Below are positions 17,562 through 26,326 of a DNA stretch of 64,000 nucleotides, piece after piece; position 1 is the stretch's first letter, and every line of letters begins with the position of its first letter. Source of the stretch: Bradyrhizobium sp. 186 (GTDB lineage Bacteria > Pseudomonadota > Alphaproteobacteria > Rhizobiales > Xanthobacteraceae); assembly GCF_023101685.1 (NCBI RefSeq), contig NZ_CP082164.1:1302001-1366000 (forward strand). Direction: 5' to 3'. The translations under genes and the position numbers were made by a program. The notes beneath the pieces were generated by a model that searched no databases, was not told the DNA's origin, and saw only the letters and a list, made by a program, of their open reading frames with translations.

Positions 17562-17933
17562 TCAATGCACATCAAAAGGGAGGACGCACACGTCGCCAAC
17601 GGGCCGCACCGGCGGGAGTGCATTGGGCAGATTAAGCTGAATGATGCTTGCACTCACCGGCTTTGGTGCGCGGCGGCGCACAACGAACACCACGCCCGAA
17701 ATGGTTGCCCGCCTCCATACCACTCGACAGGCAAGCGTCTTGTGAAGCCCGCTGAACAACAGATCAAACTCGCTGGCGAATATATAATAGGGCGCGGAAA
17801 GGCAAGCGCCAAAGGCATTGATGTCGCGCACCACACACGGATGCACCCCCATAATTCCATCGAAGGAAAGCAAGGCCGGCACATTAACGATCTCGCGCGG
17901 CAGAGCGCGACGTTCCATTGACCTTTCAATCAT
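17562..17933 (-). CDS. PilZ-like domain protein
   Basis: A protein of about 123 residues from ATG 17933 (MIERSMERRALPREIV). It follows the PilZ order: an ERR(A) N-terminal arginine motif, a beta-rich core VPALLSFDGIMGVHPCVVRD, INAFGACLS as the D/NxSxxG-like region, then CRVVWRRATISGVVFV. PilZ domains bind cyclic di-GMP through RxxxR and D/NxSxxG. Here the second motif is degenerate (INAFGA), so binding is doubtful. The C-terminal 30 residues look unrelated and may be read-through. It lies isolated between two IS elements. Confidence 0.6.
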   Translation of the reverse strand: MIERSMERRALPREIVNVPALLSFDGIMGVHPCVVRDINAFGACLSAPYYIFASEFDLLFSGLHKTLACRVVWRRATISGVVFVVRRRAPKPVSASIIQLNLPNALPPVRPVGDVCVLPFDVH

Positions 17934-18177
17934 GGCGAGAACTCCGCACAAGCTTCTTTGCTTCAGTTGCCGGTCCCGCCGAACCTCGTCAAACAAGATA
18001 GTTCGCGCACTCCGCCAGACAAGCAGTTCTGCTGTCTAATTAGAGTTGACTCTAATTCTTCCATTAAAGCGAAGAACGGACGGTTCAAAAAATTCGCGCG
18101 ATACACGAAAACGCGCAGATCGAGGCTGCCCAGGCGGATGAATTGAGAAGCACTTTTGGCAGCTGTTGGCCCTTAGC

Positions 18178-19611
18178 ATTACAGTTGCTTTGTTTGCGGG
18201 CTTCTGAATCCATGGGCAACCATGATTCGAATGTCGTGGACGCGGGCCGCGTCGGTTGAGGAGACGCTTGCGTTGTGGGCGGCGTCGCTTCGAGAGATCA
18301 AGCAACGGATACGTCCGTTGTTCACGCAAGAGCGTGTGGCGACGAATGCAGGCTTGTTCCTGGAAGGTCTGCTCGGAGATGAGCAGCGCAAGACCGGCTG
18401 GATGCGCGCGGAGGCGGCTGGCGATCCTGGCCCATGGCGTCAGCAGGCAATTCTGGGTCGTGGAGATTGGGACGCTGATGCCCTGCGCGATATCGTCCGC
18501 GACTATGTCATCGAGCATTTGGCGGATGACGATGCGGTGCTGGTGATCGACGAGACCGGCTTTCTCAAGCAGGGTAAGGCCTCATGCGGAGTGGCACGGC
18601 AATACACTGGTTCGGCAGGGAAGATTACGAACTGCCAGATCGGCGTCTTCGCTACCTACGTTTCGCGTCATGGTCATGCGTTCATCGATCGCGCGTTGTA
18701 TCTTCCGAAGGAATGGACTGACGATCCAGATCGTCTGGAAGCCGCATATGTGCCTGCCGATGTCGGCTTTGCGACCAAACCAAAGCTTGCGACGAGAATG
18801 ATCGCACGTGCGATAGCCGCGTCTGTACCATTCAAGTGGGTTGCCGGTGACACGGTCTACGGTGTTGGCGATATCGAACAGCAGCTACGGCGGGCAGGCA
18901 AAGGCTATGTGCTCGGGGTCAGCAGCTCTCATGTCTTCCGATCCTGGGGCAAGCGACAGCCGGTCGCCGGCAAGGCCGAAGACATCGCCCGGACGCGGCG
19001 CCCGTCCGACTGGAAGCGCTTGTCGGCGGGAGCCGGAACCAAAGGACCGAGGCTGCATGACTGGTGTTATCTCGAACTGGCCGATCTCGAGGTCGAGCAG
19101 TTCAACAGCGCAAATGATGGTTTATGGACGCGCGGTCTGCTGATCCGTCGCCATATCGCCGATGGCGATCTCGCCTTCTTCACCACCTGGTGCCCAGCGG
19201 GAACATCAATTGAAACGCTGGTCGCGGTCGAAGGCCATCGATGGGCGATCGAGGACAGCTTTGAAACCGCGAAAAACGAGTTCGGGCTCGATCACAACGA
19301 GAGCAGGTCCTGGCATGGCTGGCATCGCCACGTGTCCCTGGTGATGCTCGCCTTCGCCATGATGGCGGCGATCCGCCATCGCGCCAATCCGCCACCGCCC
19401 AAAAAAACCAAACGCCGCCCCCCGGCAAAAGCCAAAGCACACCCACGCCGCCGCTGATCCGTTGGTCAATCCAGGAAATCCGCCGCATCGCCATCAGGCT
19501 TGCTCGAAAGCGGATCCAACCCGCGCATGTCATCGCATGGTCATTCTGGCGCAGAGCTCACCAGGCTGCCGCTCAGCGCGCGCATCTCAAAGCAAAACGG
19601 CAACTGTAATG
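18178..19611 (+). mobile_element. IS701-family element, copy 1
   Basis: The ends are CATTACAGTTGC-type inverted repeats (right end reversed as GCAACTGTAATG). They are flanked by the 4-bp target duplication TTAG (18174-18177 and 19612-19615). The family is known for YTAR-type targets. The left boundary could be off by one base. Copy 2 lies at 44501-45935. The right TTAG is also the left target of an IS5-family element. Confidence 0.88.
18222..19457 (+). CDS. IS701-family transposase, copy 1
   Basis: A 411-residue DDE transposase of the IS4/IS701 group. First acid in VLVIDETGFLKQGKAS, second in WVAGDTVYGVGDIE, Glu region in GHRWAIEDSFETAKNEFGLD. The protein ends in a basic Pro/Lys tail. Immediately after the stop, the -1 frame encodes about 50 further residues that look conserved (LIRWSIQEIRRIAIRLARKR to KAKRQL). 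The family member may normally be longer. Both copies have the same ending, so the change predates their separation. Confidence 0.9.
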   Translation: MIRMSWTRAASVEETLALWAASLREIKQRIRPLFTQERVATNAGLFLEGLLGDEQRKTGWMRAEAAGDPGPWRQQAILGRGDWDADALRDIVRDYVIEHLADDDAVLVIDETGFLKQGKASCGVARQYTGSAGKITNCQIGVFATYVSRHGHAFIDRALYLPKEWTDDPDRLEAAYVPADVGFATKPKLATRMIARAIAASVPFKWVAGDTVYGVGDIEQQLRRAGKGYVLGVSSSHVFRSWGKRQPVAGKAEDIARTRRPSDWKRLSAGAGTKGPRLHDWCYLELADLEVEQFNSANDGLWTRGLLIRRHIADGDLAFFTTWCPAGTSIETLVAVEGHRWAIEDSFETAKNEFGLDHNESRSWHGWHRHVSLVMLAFAMMAAIRHRANPPPPKKTKRRPPAKAKAHPRRR

Positions 19612-19614
19612 TTA

Positions 19615-20555
19615 GTGTCTGTCCGGGAACATCTTGAATCATCGGAATCATTTATGATTCAAGGGTGGCGGTCCGATTCGAAGGGGCGCCCATGTGGACG
19701 AAGGAGAACCGCGGTCGTTACGACCGAAGCCGGCTACGCTATCCAAGCGATTTGACTGATGAGGAATGGGCGTTGGTGGAGCCGCTGATTGCGCCAGCCA
19801 AGCGAGGCGGCAACAAGCGCACGGTCGATGTGCGCGAGGTGATCAATGGCCTGATGTATGTGCTGAGCACCGGTTGCCAATGGCGAGCGATCCCGAAGGA
19901 CCTGCCGCCACGCAGCACGGTGCACGACTATTTTGACTTGTGGGCTTGGAACGGCACGCTCGATCGCATCCATCACGCGCTCTATGTACAATGTCGAGAA
20001 TTGGCCAACCGAGAACCCAGCCCGAGCGCCGCCATCATCGACAGTCAAAGCGTCAAGAGCGCGGAAAAAGGGGGGCGTGGATCGACCCGCATGGCTACGA
20101 TGCGGGCAAGAAGATCAAGGGCAAGAAGCGCCACATCCTAGCATCCTAGTCGATACTCAAGGCTTGCTGCTCCACGCCCTCGTGCATTCGGCGGACATCC
20201 AGGATCGTGACGGTGGGGTGCTGGTGATGGCCACGCTGTTTGGCCTGCATCCATTCCTGCTGAAGCTCTATGCTGACGGCGGCTATCAGGGGCCGATCTT
20301 TCAGTCCGCCGTTCGCAAAATCCTCCGGCAAATCGACGTCGAGATCGTCAAGCGCTCCGATACAGCAAAGAGTTTTGCGATCTTGCCCAAGCGATGGATC
20401 GTCGAACGCACCATCGCCTGGCTCAACCGCTGCCGCCGTTTGGCCAAGGATTGGGAGTGCCTCAACCGAAAGGCATTGGCGTTCTTGCGCCTCGCCTCAA
20501 TCCGCCTCATGCTGCGAAAGCTCTGCCAAAAAACAGCATGATCCCGGACAGACTC
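19615..20555 (+). mobile_element. IS5-family element (IS427-like), copy 1
   Basis: Inverted repeats GTGTCTGTCCGGGA (left) and GAGTCTGTCCGGGA (right, reversed) are flanked by the 3-bp repeat TTA (19612-19614 and 20556-20558). It sits exactly at the right target duplication of the IS701 element. An 8-bp tandem duplication (20133-20148, unit around GCATCCTA) distinguishes it from copy 2 at 45939-46871. Confidence 0.88.
19692..20541 (+). pseudogene. IS5-family transposase, copy 1, disrupted by 8-bp duplication
   Basis: The first frame from ATG 19692 reads MWTKENRGRYDRSRLRYP and the IS5 N-terminal domain up to SVKSAEKGG. At an A5G6 run (20065-20075) a -1 shift leads into IDPHGYDAGKKIKGKKRHIL. The 8-bp duplication at 20133-20148 then breaks this frame before the rest of the DDE domain (DTQGLLLHALVHSADIQDRD; RWIVERTIAWLNRCRRLAKD). 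Because copy 2 lacks the duplication, copy 1 is probably dead. Confidence 0.8.
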
Positions 20556-20642
20556 TTAGCATCAGTTGCGCGCATCGCACTGACATGTCCGGAGTCGGGG
20601 AGAGACCGGAAGCCTTCGACTCAGGGCGGACCGACGCGAATG

Positions 20643-22135
20643 ACCCTGGCTGCGTGAAAACGAGCTGTCTGCTATGATTCGCTTGGCGATTTGCCGGGGG
20701 GCAATTCATGAAGCGCTTCGTTGAGGGTGCCGATCGCGGACAATCGACGCTGTTGCCGGAATGCCTCGATGAGTGGGTCGAGGAGAGCAATTCCGTTCGT
20801 GTGGTGGATTCCTTTGTCGACGGGCTCGATCTCGCCGATCTCGGCTTCGAAGGCGTCGAGCCTGCAGCGACAGGCCGGCCTGCCTACCACCCCTCGGTTG
20901 TACGGCTATCTCAACCGGGTGCAGTCGAGCCGCCGGCTTGAGCGCGAGGCCGGCCGGAACCTGGAAGTCATATGGCTACTCGGACGGCTCGTTCCCGATG
21001 ACAAGGTGATTGCCGATTTCCGCAAGGACAATGGCCCAGCGATCCGCAGGGTGTGCGCGAGCTTCGTCAATCTCTGTCGCCATATGGGTCTGCTGGCGAG
21101 GGCGAGCGTTGCGATCGACGGCAGCAAGTTCAAAGCGGTCAATAATCGAGATCGCAATTTTACACGAGGGAAGATCGATCGCCAGCGTGCGCAGCTCGAG
21201 GAGAGTGTGGCGCGATATCTCTCCCAGCTCGATACGGCGGATCGGCAGGAACCGTCCGACGTGCTCGTGCTCAAGACGACGCGGCTCAAGGAGAAGCTCG
21301 ACAAGCTGAAAGAGGAAATGGGCAAGCTCGCAGCCTACGAGAAGCAAATGTTGGCCTCGCCCGACAGCCAAATCTCGCTCACTGATCCCGACAGCCGCTC
21401 GATGGCAACGAGTGGGCGTGGCTCGGGCGTCGTCGGCTACAATGTGCAGGTCGCGGTCGACACTGTGAACCATCTGATCGTAACGCACGAAGTGACGAAT
21501 ACCGGCTCGGATCGCTCACAACTGGCGAACGTGGCGCGGGAAGCCAAGGCCGTTCTGCAAGCCGATAAACTCGAGGCCGTCGCCGACCGCGGCTACTTCA
21601 GTGGCGAGGACATCCTGGCCTGCGAGCAGGCAGGCATCTGCGTGACGTTGCCCAAACCGATGACATCGGGCGCGAAGTCGGAAGGCCGCTTCGGCAAGCA
21701 GGACTTCGTCTATATGCCGGAGGAGGATGTCTATCGCTGCCCCGCCGGCGAGAAGCTCAAATTCTACTATGCCAACGAGGAACACGGGCAGAAGATGCGC
21801 CGCTACTGGACGAACGCCTGCAAGACCTGCGCAATCAAGGATCAGTGCACCACAGGCAAAGAACGCCGCATCACGCGATGGGAGCATGAGCACGTTCTCG
21901 AAACCGTGCAGCAGCGGCTGGATCAGGACCCCCAGGCCATGCGCCGCCGGCGCGAGACGGTTGAGCATCCCTTCGGCACGCTCAAGATGCGGATGGGCGC
22001 GACGCACTTCCTGATGAAGACGCTGCCGAAGGTCGCGAGCGAGATGGCGCTCAGCGTGCTCGCCTACAATCTGACGCGCGTCATGAATATCATCGGTACA
22101 AGGGCGTTGCTGGCAGCGATCAAAGCGTGAGCGTG
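20643..22135 (+). mobile_element. IS1182-family element, copy 2, right end missing
   Basis: A left-end repeat CCCTGGCTGCGTGAAAAC near 20643 resembles the terminal repeat of copy 1. The transposase follows on the plus strand. I cannot find the matching right-end repeat after 22130, so the element is truncated there. The 80 bases between the IS5 copy and this left end hold nothing recognisable. Confidence 0.75.
20708..22130 (+). pseudogene. IS1182-family transposase, copy 2, internal deletion
   Basis: Starts MKRFVEGADRGQSTLLPECL with the normal N-terminus. After GRPAYHPSVV about 15-16 bases that should encode the LLKLYI section are missing. The frame therefore shifts, and GYLNRVQSSRRLEREAG continues in another frame to the end. 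The DDE acids (VAIDGSKFKAVNNRD; AVADRGYFSGED) and the HPFGTLKMRMGATHF signature are otherwise present. It is clearly diverged from copy 1, so it represents a separate IS type rather than a duplicate. Confidence 0.85.
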
Positions 22136-22343
22136 GAGACCCAATTGCGCGCCGATCTCGCGCCAGACCCTGCCCAGCATTCCTCACGATGACTCAGAGA
22201 CGGTCCCGGATCGTCCAACCCGAAAAAATTGCTCAGATCGGCCGTGTCGGACTACATTAACCGGATCGTGGACGGTCGCGGGCTGCGTCAGCGCGTTATC
22301 ACGCAACCAAGACCCAAAACGGAAGTCGGCTGGCCAGGTTTTC

Positions 22344-23957
22344 TCAAGCGCGCGCCCGCCACAGCGTAACCGCAAGCAGTATATAGGCAGCACAAGTCCA
22401 CAGCGACTGCCAATTGTCCGGCCCTTCGCTAAGCGCCGCATAGATGGCTGCCACCAAGAATACGCCGGCAAATATCGCTTCCGCCATGGGGCGGATTCCT
22501 TTCTTGGGGCGATTGAGCTGCGTCATAGCCGCAAAAGGGACCGCCGCCATAGTGAGGGCCGCAAAAGGAAAATCCTTTTCGCGCGGGTCAAACATAAAGC
22601 CCAGCGCGGTCTCCGTGCCGATCACGATGGTTACGATCAAGATCAATCCGTGCATGATCGCCAGCCCCGATGGGGTCCGGTAGTCCTTCGGACCCAGCAA
22701 TTCCAGAAATGTGGGCGGTGCGCGCCCGGACATCAGGGCGTTGGCGCCGAACAGCGGCGAGGCAGTTGCCGCCACCAGAAGTGCGCCCCACAGAAGCCAG
22801 CTGCCCGCGTCGTAGCTTTCATAGAACATCTTTTGAGCGGCCACCCCAAACAGGACTCCGGCGGTGGTTGCCGATATTCCGACCGCAAACCATGAGACGA
22901 GCCGGGGCTGCGAGGGCTTCCGGCGCGAGGTCAGCCATGCAGCGCCGAACACCAGGATCGCCAGCGCCATTCCGCTGCTCATTTGCAGTTTCCAGAGCGG
23001 ATAATTGCTGACGGGGATGCCGGGCGGATATTTCAGCGTGCGCTGCGCGGAATCGAATAAGCCCCACGATCCGCCGACAGTGCCCTCGAACTCATGCTTC
23101 CACAATTCATCATACGCCTCGAACAGGTTGACGCGGAAATTCTCGCGCCGGGCAACATCGAGGACCTCCGAGATCACCCGCGCCTGATTGGTGCGCGACG
23201 GTAGCGCCGAATCGCGCATCCGCCCTTCGCTCGGCCAACCAGTTTCTCCAATCAGGATTTCCTTGCCCGGAAACGCCGACGCCACCTGCTTTCGGACGGC
23301 GTCGACGTGAGCAGCGGCAGATTTCGCCGGGACCGGGACGTTTTCCCAATATGGCAGGATATGAACGGTGACGAAATCGACGGCGTCATCGAGTTCCCGA
23401 TAGCGCAGCCAGTACTCCCAGACGTCGGAATAGGTGACGGGGACCGGCACTTGTGCCTTGACCGAGCGGATCAAGGCAGCAAGGTCGGAAGGCGTCATCT
23501 TCCGATGCAACAGAACCTCATTGCCGACCACGAGTGCGGTGATGGTTTCCGGATAATGCTGGGCGAGGCGTATGCCCGTGGATATCTGTGCCGCGTTCTT
23601 CTGTCGGTCCCTATCGAGCCAAATTCCCTGAATGACTTTCAGCCCCGCCTTGGATGCAAGTTCGGGGATCTGATCGAGACCAAGATCAGTCGCATAGGTA
23701 CGGATACAGTCGGTTATTTTGGCAAGCTGGGCGAGATCTTCCGCGATCTGGTCCCGCGGCACTGGTGTCGGCGACTCTGACGTTTGGTTGTTGCGGAAGG
23801 GCGCGTAGGATATGCATTGCAGTTTGGCATTCGGATCGATCGGTGCGCGCGCCAAGTTGATCGGCATGGCCAGCCACCACCACACCGCGGCGATCGCACC
23901 TAGGGATATGATGAGAAGCGCCAGAGGCGTACGAAGCGAAATAGTTCGACCCTCCAA
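22344..23957 (-). CDS. ndvC: GH17-family membrane glucan enzyme, NdvC-like
   Basis: A 537-residue protein. An N-terminal membrane anchor (residues about 8-30) is followed by a GH17 (beta-1,3-glucanase/glucanosyltransferase) barrel at about 45-320. The proposed acid/base Glu is in ALVVGNEVLLHRK and the nucleophile Glu in LIGETGWPSEG. Residues about 325-537 carry around seven further hydrophobic segments. This architecture matches Bradyrhizobium NdvC, needed for the beta-1,6 linkages of cyclic beta-(1,3),(1,6)-glucans that support osmotic adaptation and nodulation. The usual partner NdvB is not in the window. The GH17 assignment is firm; the gene name is by analogy. Confidence 0.8.
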   Translation of the reverse strand: MEGRTISLRTPLALLIISLGAIAAVWWWLAMPINLARAPIDPNAKLQCISYAPFRNNQTSESPTPVPRDQIAEDLAQLAKITDCIRTYATDLGLDQIPELASKAGLKVIQGIWLDRDRQKNAAQISTGIRLAQHYPETITALVVGNEVLLHRKMTPSDLAALIRSVKAQVPVPVTYSDVWEYWLRYRELDDAVDFVTVHILPYWENVPVPAKSAAAHVDAVRKQVASAFPGKEILIGETGWPSEGRMRDSALPSRTNQARVISEVLDVARRENFRVNLFEAYDELWKHEFEGTVGGSWGLFDSAQRTLKYPPGIPVSNYPLWKLQMSSGMALAILVFGAAWLTSRRKPSQPRLVSWFAVGISATTAGVLFGVAAQKMFYESYDAGSWLLWGALLVAATASPLFGANALMSGRAPPTFLELLGPKDYRTPSGLAIMHGLILIVTIVIGTETALGFMFDPREKDFPFAALTMAAVPFAAMTQLNRPKKGIRPMAEAIFAGVFLVAAIYAALSEGPDNWQSLWTCAAYILLAVTLWRARA

Positions 23958-24534
23958 CGTAGAGATCGTCGGTCAACCGGCATGCTGTCGTGACCCGACA
24001 ACAACAGAAATCATCGTCCACCGGTACCTACTTGACCTGTGAAAGCTGCTGCCAGATCGTCCGTGCCGCAAGAGGCGAGTCAACATCCAACGAAGGCCTT
24101 AAGGCTACCGCAGGGCAGGTAGAAATAATCTTCGCCATCTCCCGAGATGGCCTTCGGGGACCGGCAGCAGAGTGGCCTTTCTCTGACGGTCGCCGTGCCG
24201 GCTAACGAACGTCGCCTGTTGGCCCACAAGCGAAGTCAGGCTCCGTCCGCTTCCCCGCCGCTGTCGGGAGCATAGCAGACATCAAGTGCAGCGTTGGGGC
24301 TCGTGAGCGAGGCCGGCAAATGGGCTGCACTCCATCATCCGGACGGTTCGCTGCGGCTAGAACACGCGCGTGCCGCATGGGCGAAGCGAACTTCGGAAGA
24401 GGAGATCATCCTGCTGGGCATCCGTCAGCAGCAATCCTGAAACAGGCGCCTCATCCGCAAGGGTGGGGCTCTTTTCTTGCTCTATTTGCCGACTGGCGTT
24501 AACGCTGCTTCTGGGGCTGCGTTAGGGAAATACG
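23958..24534. other. intergenic, no gene seen
   Basis: Only short frames without motifs or ribosome-binding sites. The promoter of the ndvC-like gene presumably lies just right of 23957. No RNA gene or repeat was noticed. Confidence 0.45.
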
Positions 24535-24780
24535 GTGAGCAAGGCTCGCGAGTTTATCGACTTCTGGACCGAAAACAGCATCCACGCTGTCGAGCAGTAT
24601 CGGACTGCCGGCGCGTCGCAGGATGTGGCGGAGCTCAGCCGGCGTCTTGTCGAGGCCGCCAAGGGGCAGGGTATTTCGGAGTCCGACTTGCAGGCCGAGA
24701 TCGGCGAAATCTCCGCCTATATTGGAGACCGGCTCAAGGCAGCGAACAGGGCTGAGAGCGAGCGGCGGCAGTCGACCTAG
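24535..24780 (+). CDS. small helical protein, DUF768-like
   Basis: An 81-residue protein from GTG 24535 (MSKAREFIDFWTENSIHAVE). The order is FIDFWTENSIH, then VAELSRRLVEAAKGQGISES, then an acidic helix ISAYIGDRL. It resembles the small DUF768 proteins common in Mesorhizobium and Bradyrhizobium. The resemblance is by pattern only. The reading frame is compositionally coding-like. Function unknown. Confidence 0.5.
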   Translation: MSKAREFIDFWTENSIHAVEQYRTAGASQDVAELSRRLVEAAKGQGISESDLQAEIGEISAYIGDRLKAANRAESERRQST

Positions 24781-24795
24781 GCGCGATAGCCTCAC

Positions 24796-25110
24796 CTATC
24801 CAACTTGATCGCCGGGCGCGAGGTTAAGCTCCTCGAAAAGGCGCTGCTGCTTGGGCGTCAGTGCGACATCCAACACTTCCGCAGTCCACCCTTCAGGAAC
24901 GGCGGCGAGGACTAGTGTCAGCGCTTGGCTGGGCTTGGCTACTGCAATCCAAATCTGCGTTTCACCGTCCTCGCCCGTCACCTCAACGACAGTAAAGGAC
25001 TTGCCGAAGGACTCTCCCATGACAGCCAATCCGGCAGCAAACGAAGCCAGTCCAAGAGGATGAAGTAGCCGTCTCAGTTCGGCGGCTTTAAACCCGGCGA
25101 GGTCAACCAT
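24796..25110 (-). CDS. hypothetical cytosolic protein
   Basis: A 104-residue protein from ATG 25110 (MVDLAGFKAAELRRLLHPLG). An amphipathic N-terminal helix is followed by a beta-rich segment (SFTVVEVTGEDGETQIWIAV; ALTLVLAAVPEGWTAEVLD) and an acidic C-terminus. The first 36 bases overlap the end of the upstream gene in another frame, which suggests coupling. I recognise no family. Confidence 0.5.
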   Translation of the reverse strand: MVDLAGFKAAELRRLLHPLGLASFAAGLAVMGESFGKSFTVVEVTGEDGETQIWIAVAKPSQALTLVLAAVPEGWTAEVLDVALTPKQQRLFEELNLAPGDQVG

Positions 25111-25274
25111 TCGCTCAGGTGCGAGCCGGTTTCGGCCTGTCTGGCTTTGCGGAGGAGGTCCTCTCGTTGAGGACCGTGGGGGAGGACTTTGGCTTGTTCG
25201 CGGAGGCGTTTCGCTTCTTCGGAAAGTCGTTCTTCCAGTGACACGGTTTGTTTGAAACGGCGACGCTGCTGCAT
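25074..25274 (-). CDS. small charged helical protein common in bradyrhizobia
   Basis: A 66-residue protein starting MQQRRRFKQTVSLEERLSEE. A Glu/Lys/Arg-rich helix follows (AKRLREQAKVLPHGPQREDL), then LRKARQAETGSHLSEWLTSP. This exact layout (basic N-terminus, ERL-AKRLR helix, ET-H-EWL-SPG ending) is familiar from many short rhizobial hypothetical proteins. Function unknown. It overlaps the next gene on the same strand. Confidence 0.65.
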   Translation of the reverse strand: MQQRRRFKQTVSLEERLSEEAKRLREQAKVLPHGPQREDLLRKARQAETGSHLSEWLTSPGLKPPN

Positions 25275-25456
25275 GATACGACCTCGGGTCCTGACCGCGG
25301 TGTTTGAATTCTCGATTCTTAATTATGCCGACCCCGGCACACCGGTTCCTAAATTCAGTTCGGGCCACTTGCTGGCTGTTTTATTTTCTGGCTACATACT
25401 GGCTATAAATTCTGAAGCCAGCTATTTGATGATGTAGCTAAGTCTATGATTTTGCT

Positions 25457-25504
25457 TGGTGAGCGCGCTGGGGCTCGAACCCAGGACCCCGTGATTAAAA
25501 GTCA
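25457..25504 (-). other. 3' half of a tRNA-Lys(TTT): probable attachment-site remnant
   Basis: Reading the minus strand, the sequence contains the anticodon loop CTTTTAA, the variable region, a complete T arm (GGGTTCGAGCCCC), the acceptor 3' strand CGCGCTC, then A-CCA. The 5' half (D arm and 5' acceptor strand) is absent: sequence beyond 25504 cannot form it. Such 3' tRNA halves are typical products of integrase-mediated insertion. By orientation, inserted DNA should lie to the right. It is not a functional tRNA. Confidence 0.7.
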
Positions 25505-25739
25505 TTTGCTTCCCACGCGCCCCAGTTATCCCACAGGAGCCTCGTATTCGGAGGCGCGAGAACGCCACCGTTTTTACAGCAGAAATGGCCGATTTTGTTG
25601 GGCATCTCTATGAGATCACTACGCTCATAACGGCTCGCCTGTTCTGCCTTGGTGATGTGAGCCAACGGCCTCCACTCGGTGATCGCCGTCGGTGGGCCCG
25701 TGTTGTTGGGAAATGCCCCAACTTCGTTGCTGCCGTCTA

Positions 25740-26101
25740 TCATCGCGGCAGGTCCAGCGTTTTGAGCCGCTTGCGCCCGGCGTAGAAAACCTCATTCGAG
25801 ACCATGCCGGATTTGGTCAGCGCATGGCGCTCGTCGCGAGTCTTGCTGAGAAACATTTCTCTGCAATCGAATGCCCGACAAATCGGCGGGGCTCGGTCGT
25901 GTATGGTGCGCCCGTCTCAACCGACAAGATACACTCGCCGGTTTTGGCGCACTGTAGGACCGCCGTTGGTCCGGCAGTCGTCGCTATAACTTCGTGCTCA
26001 TAGGTCCAGATCAGATCGCCGCGTTCTGGCATCAGTGGGATCATGTCGTGGAGACAGCAGGCGCGGCAGCCATCGCAGGGGACGTTGCCGAGGGCGGTCA
26101 C
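25740..26101 (-). pseudogene. YkgJ-like zinc/iron-chelating protein (CxxCxxCC), frameshifted
   Basis: From GTG 26101, with GAGG eight bases upstream, the protein begins MTALGNVPCDGCRACCLHDM. It carries the CxxCxxCC cluster of the YkgJ family (DUF putative metal chelators). After AKTGECI the correct continuation is in another frame: TIHDRAPPICRAFDCREMF, then SKTRDERHALTKSGMVSNEV to a stop at 25740. A one-base deletion near 25905-25915 explains it, and a cluster Cys codon may have been altered as well. Function of the family is not established. Confidence 0.65.
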
Positions 26102-26326
26102 GGGGGATCCTCAGCGAGGTTTCCATACCGCATGATCCGGCCGCAGCGAGCATTCGTCAATTGTCCCGAACCGAAGGGAAAGCTACATCCGCCAACACGG
26201 CCGCAATCAGCTTCCAAGCGAGGTCCTATCAGGATTCGAATTCAGGATAACTTGCACATCCATTTTGTTCATGATATGTTCTCAAAGCGGCACGCCGTTT
26301 AAATACATCCTCCCAACTGGCCCGTC

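Noticed and set aside
20556..20643. A third IS701-like end after the IS5 copy (TTAGCATCAGTTGC resembles TTAGCATTACAGTTGC)
   Set aside because: Only a dozen bases match with a gap, and no transposase remnant follows.
25457..25504. Functional tRNA-Lys gene
   Set aside because: The D arm and 5' acceptor strand are missing, so no cloverleaf can form.
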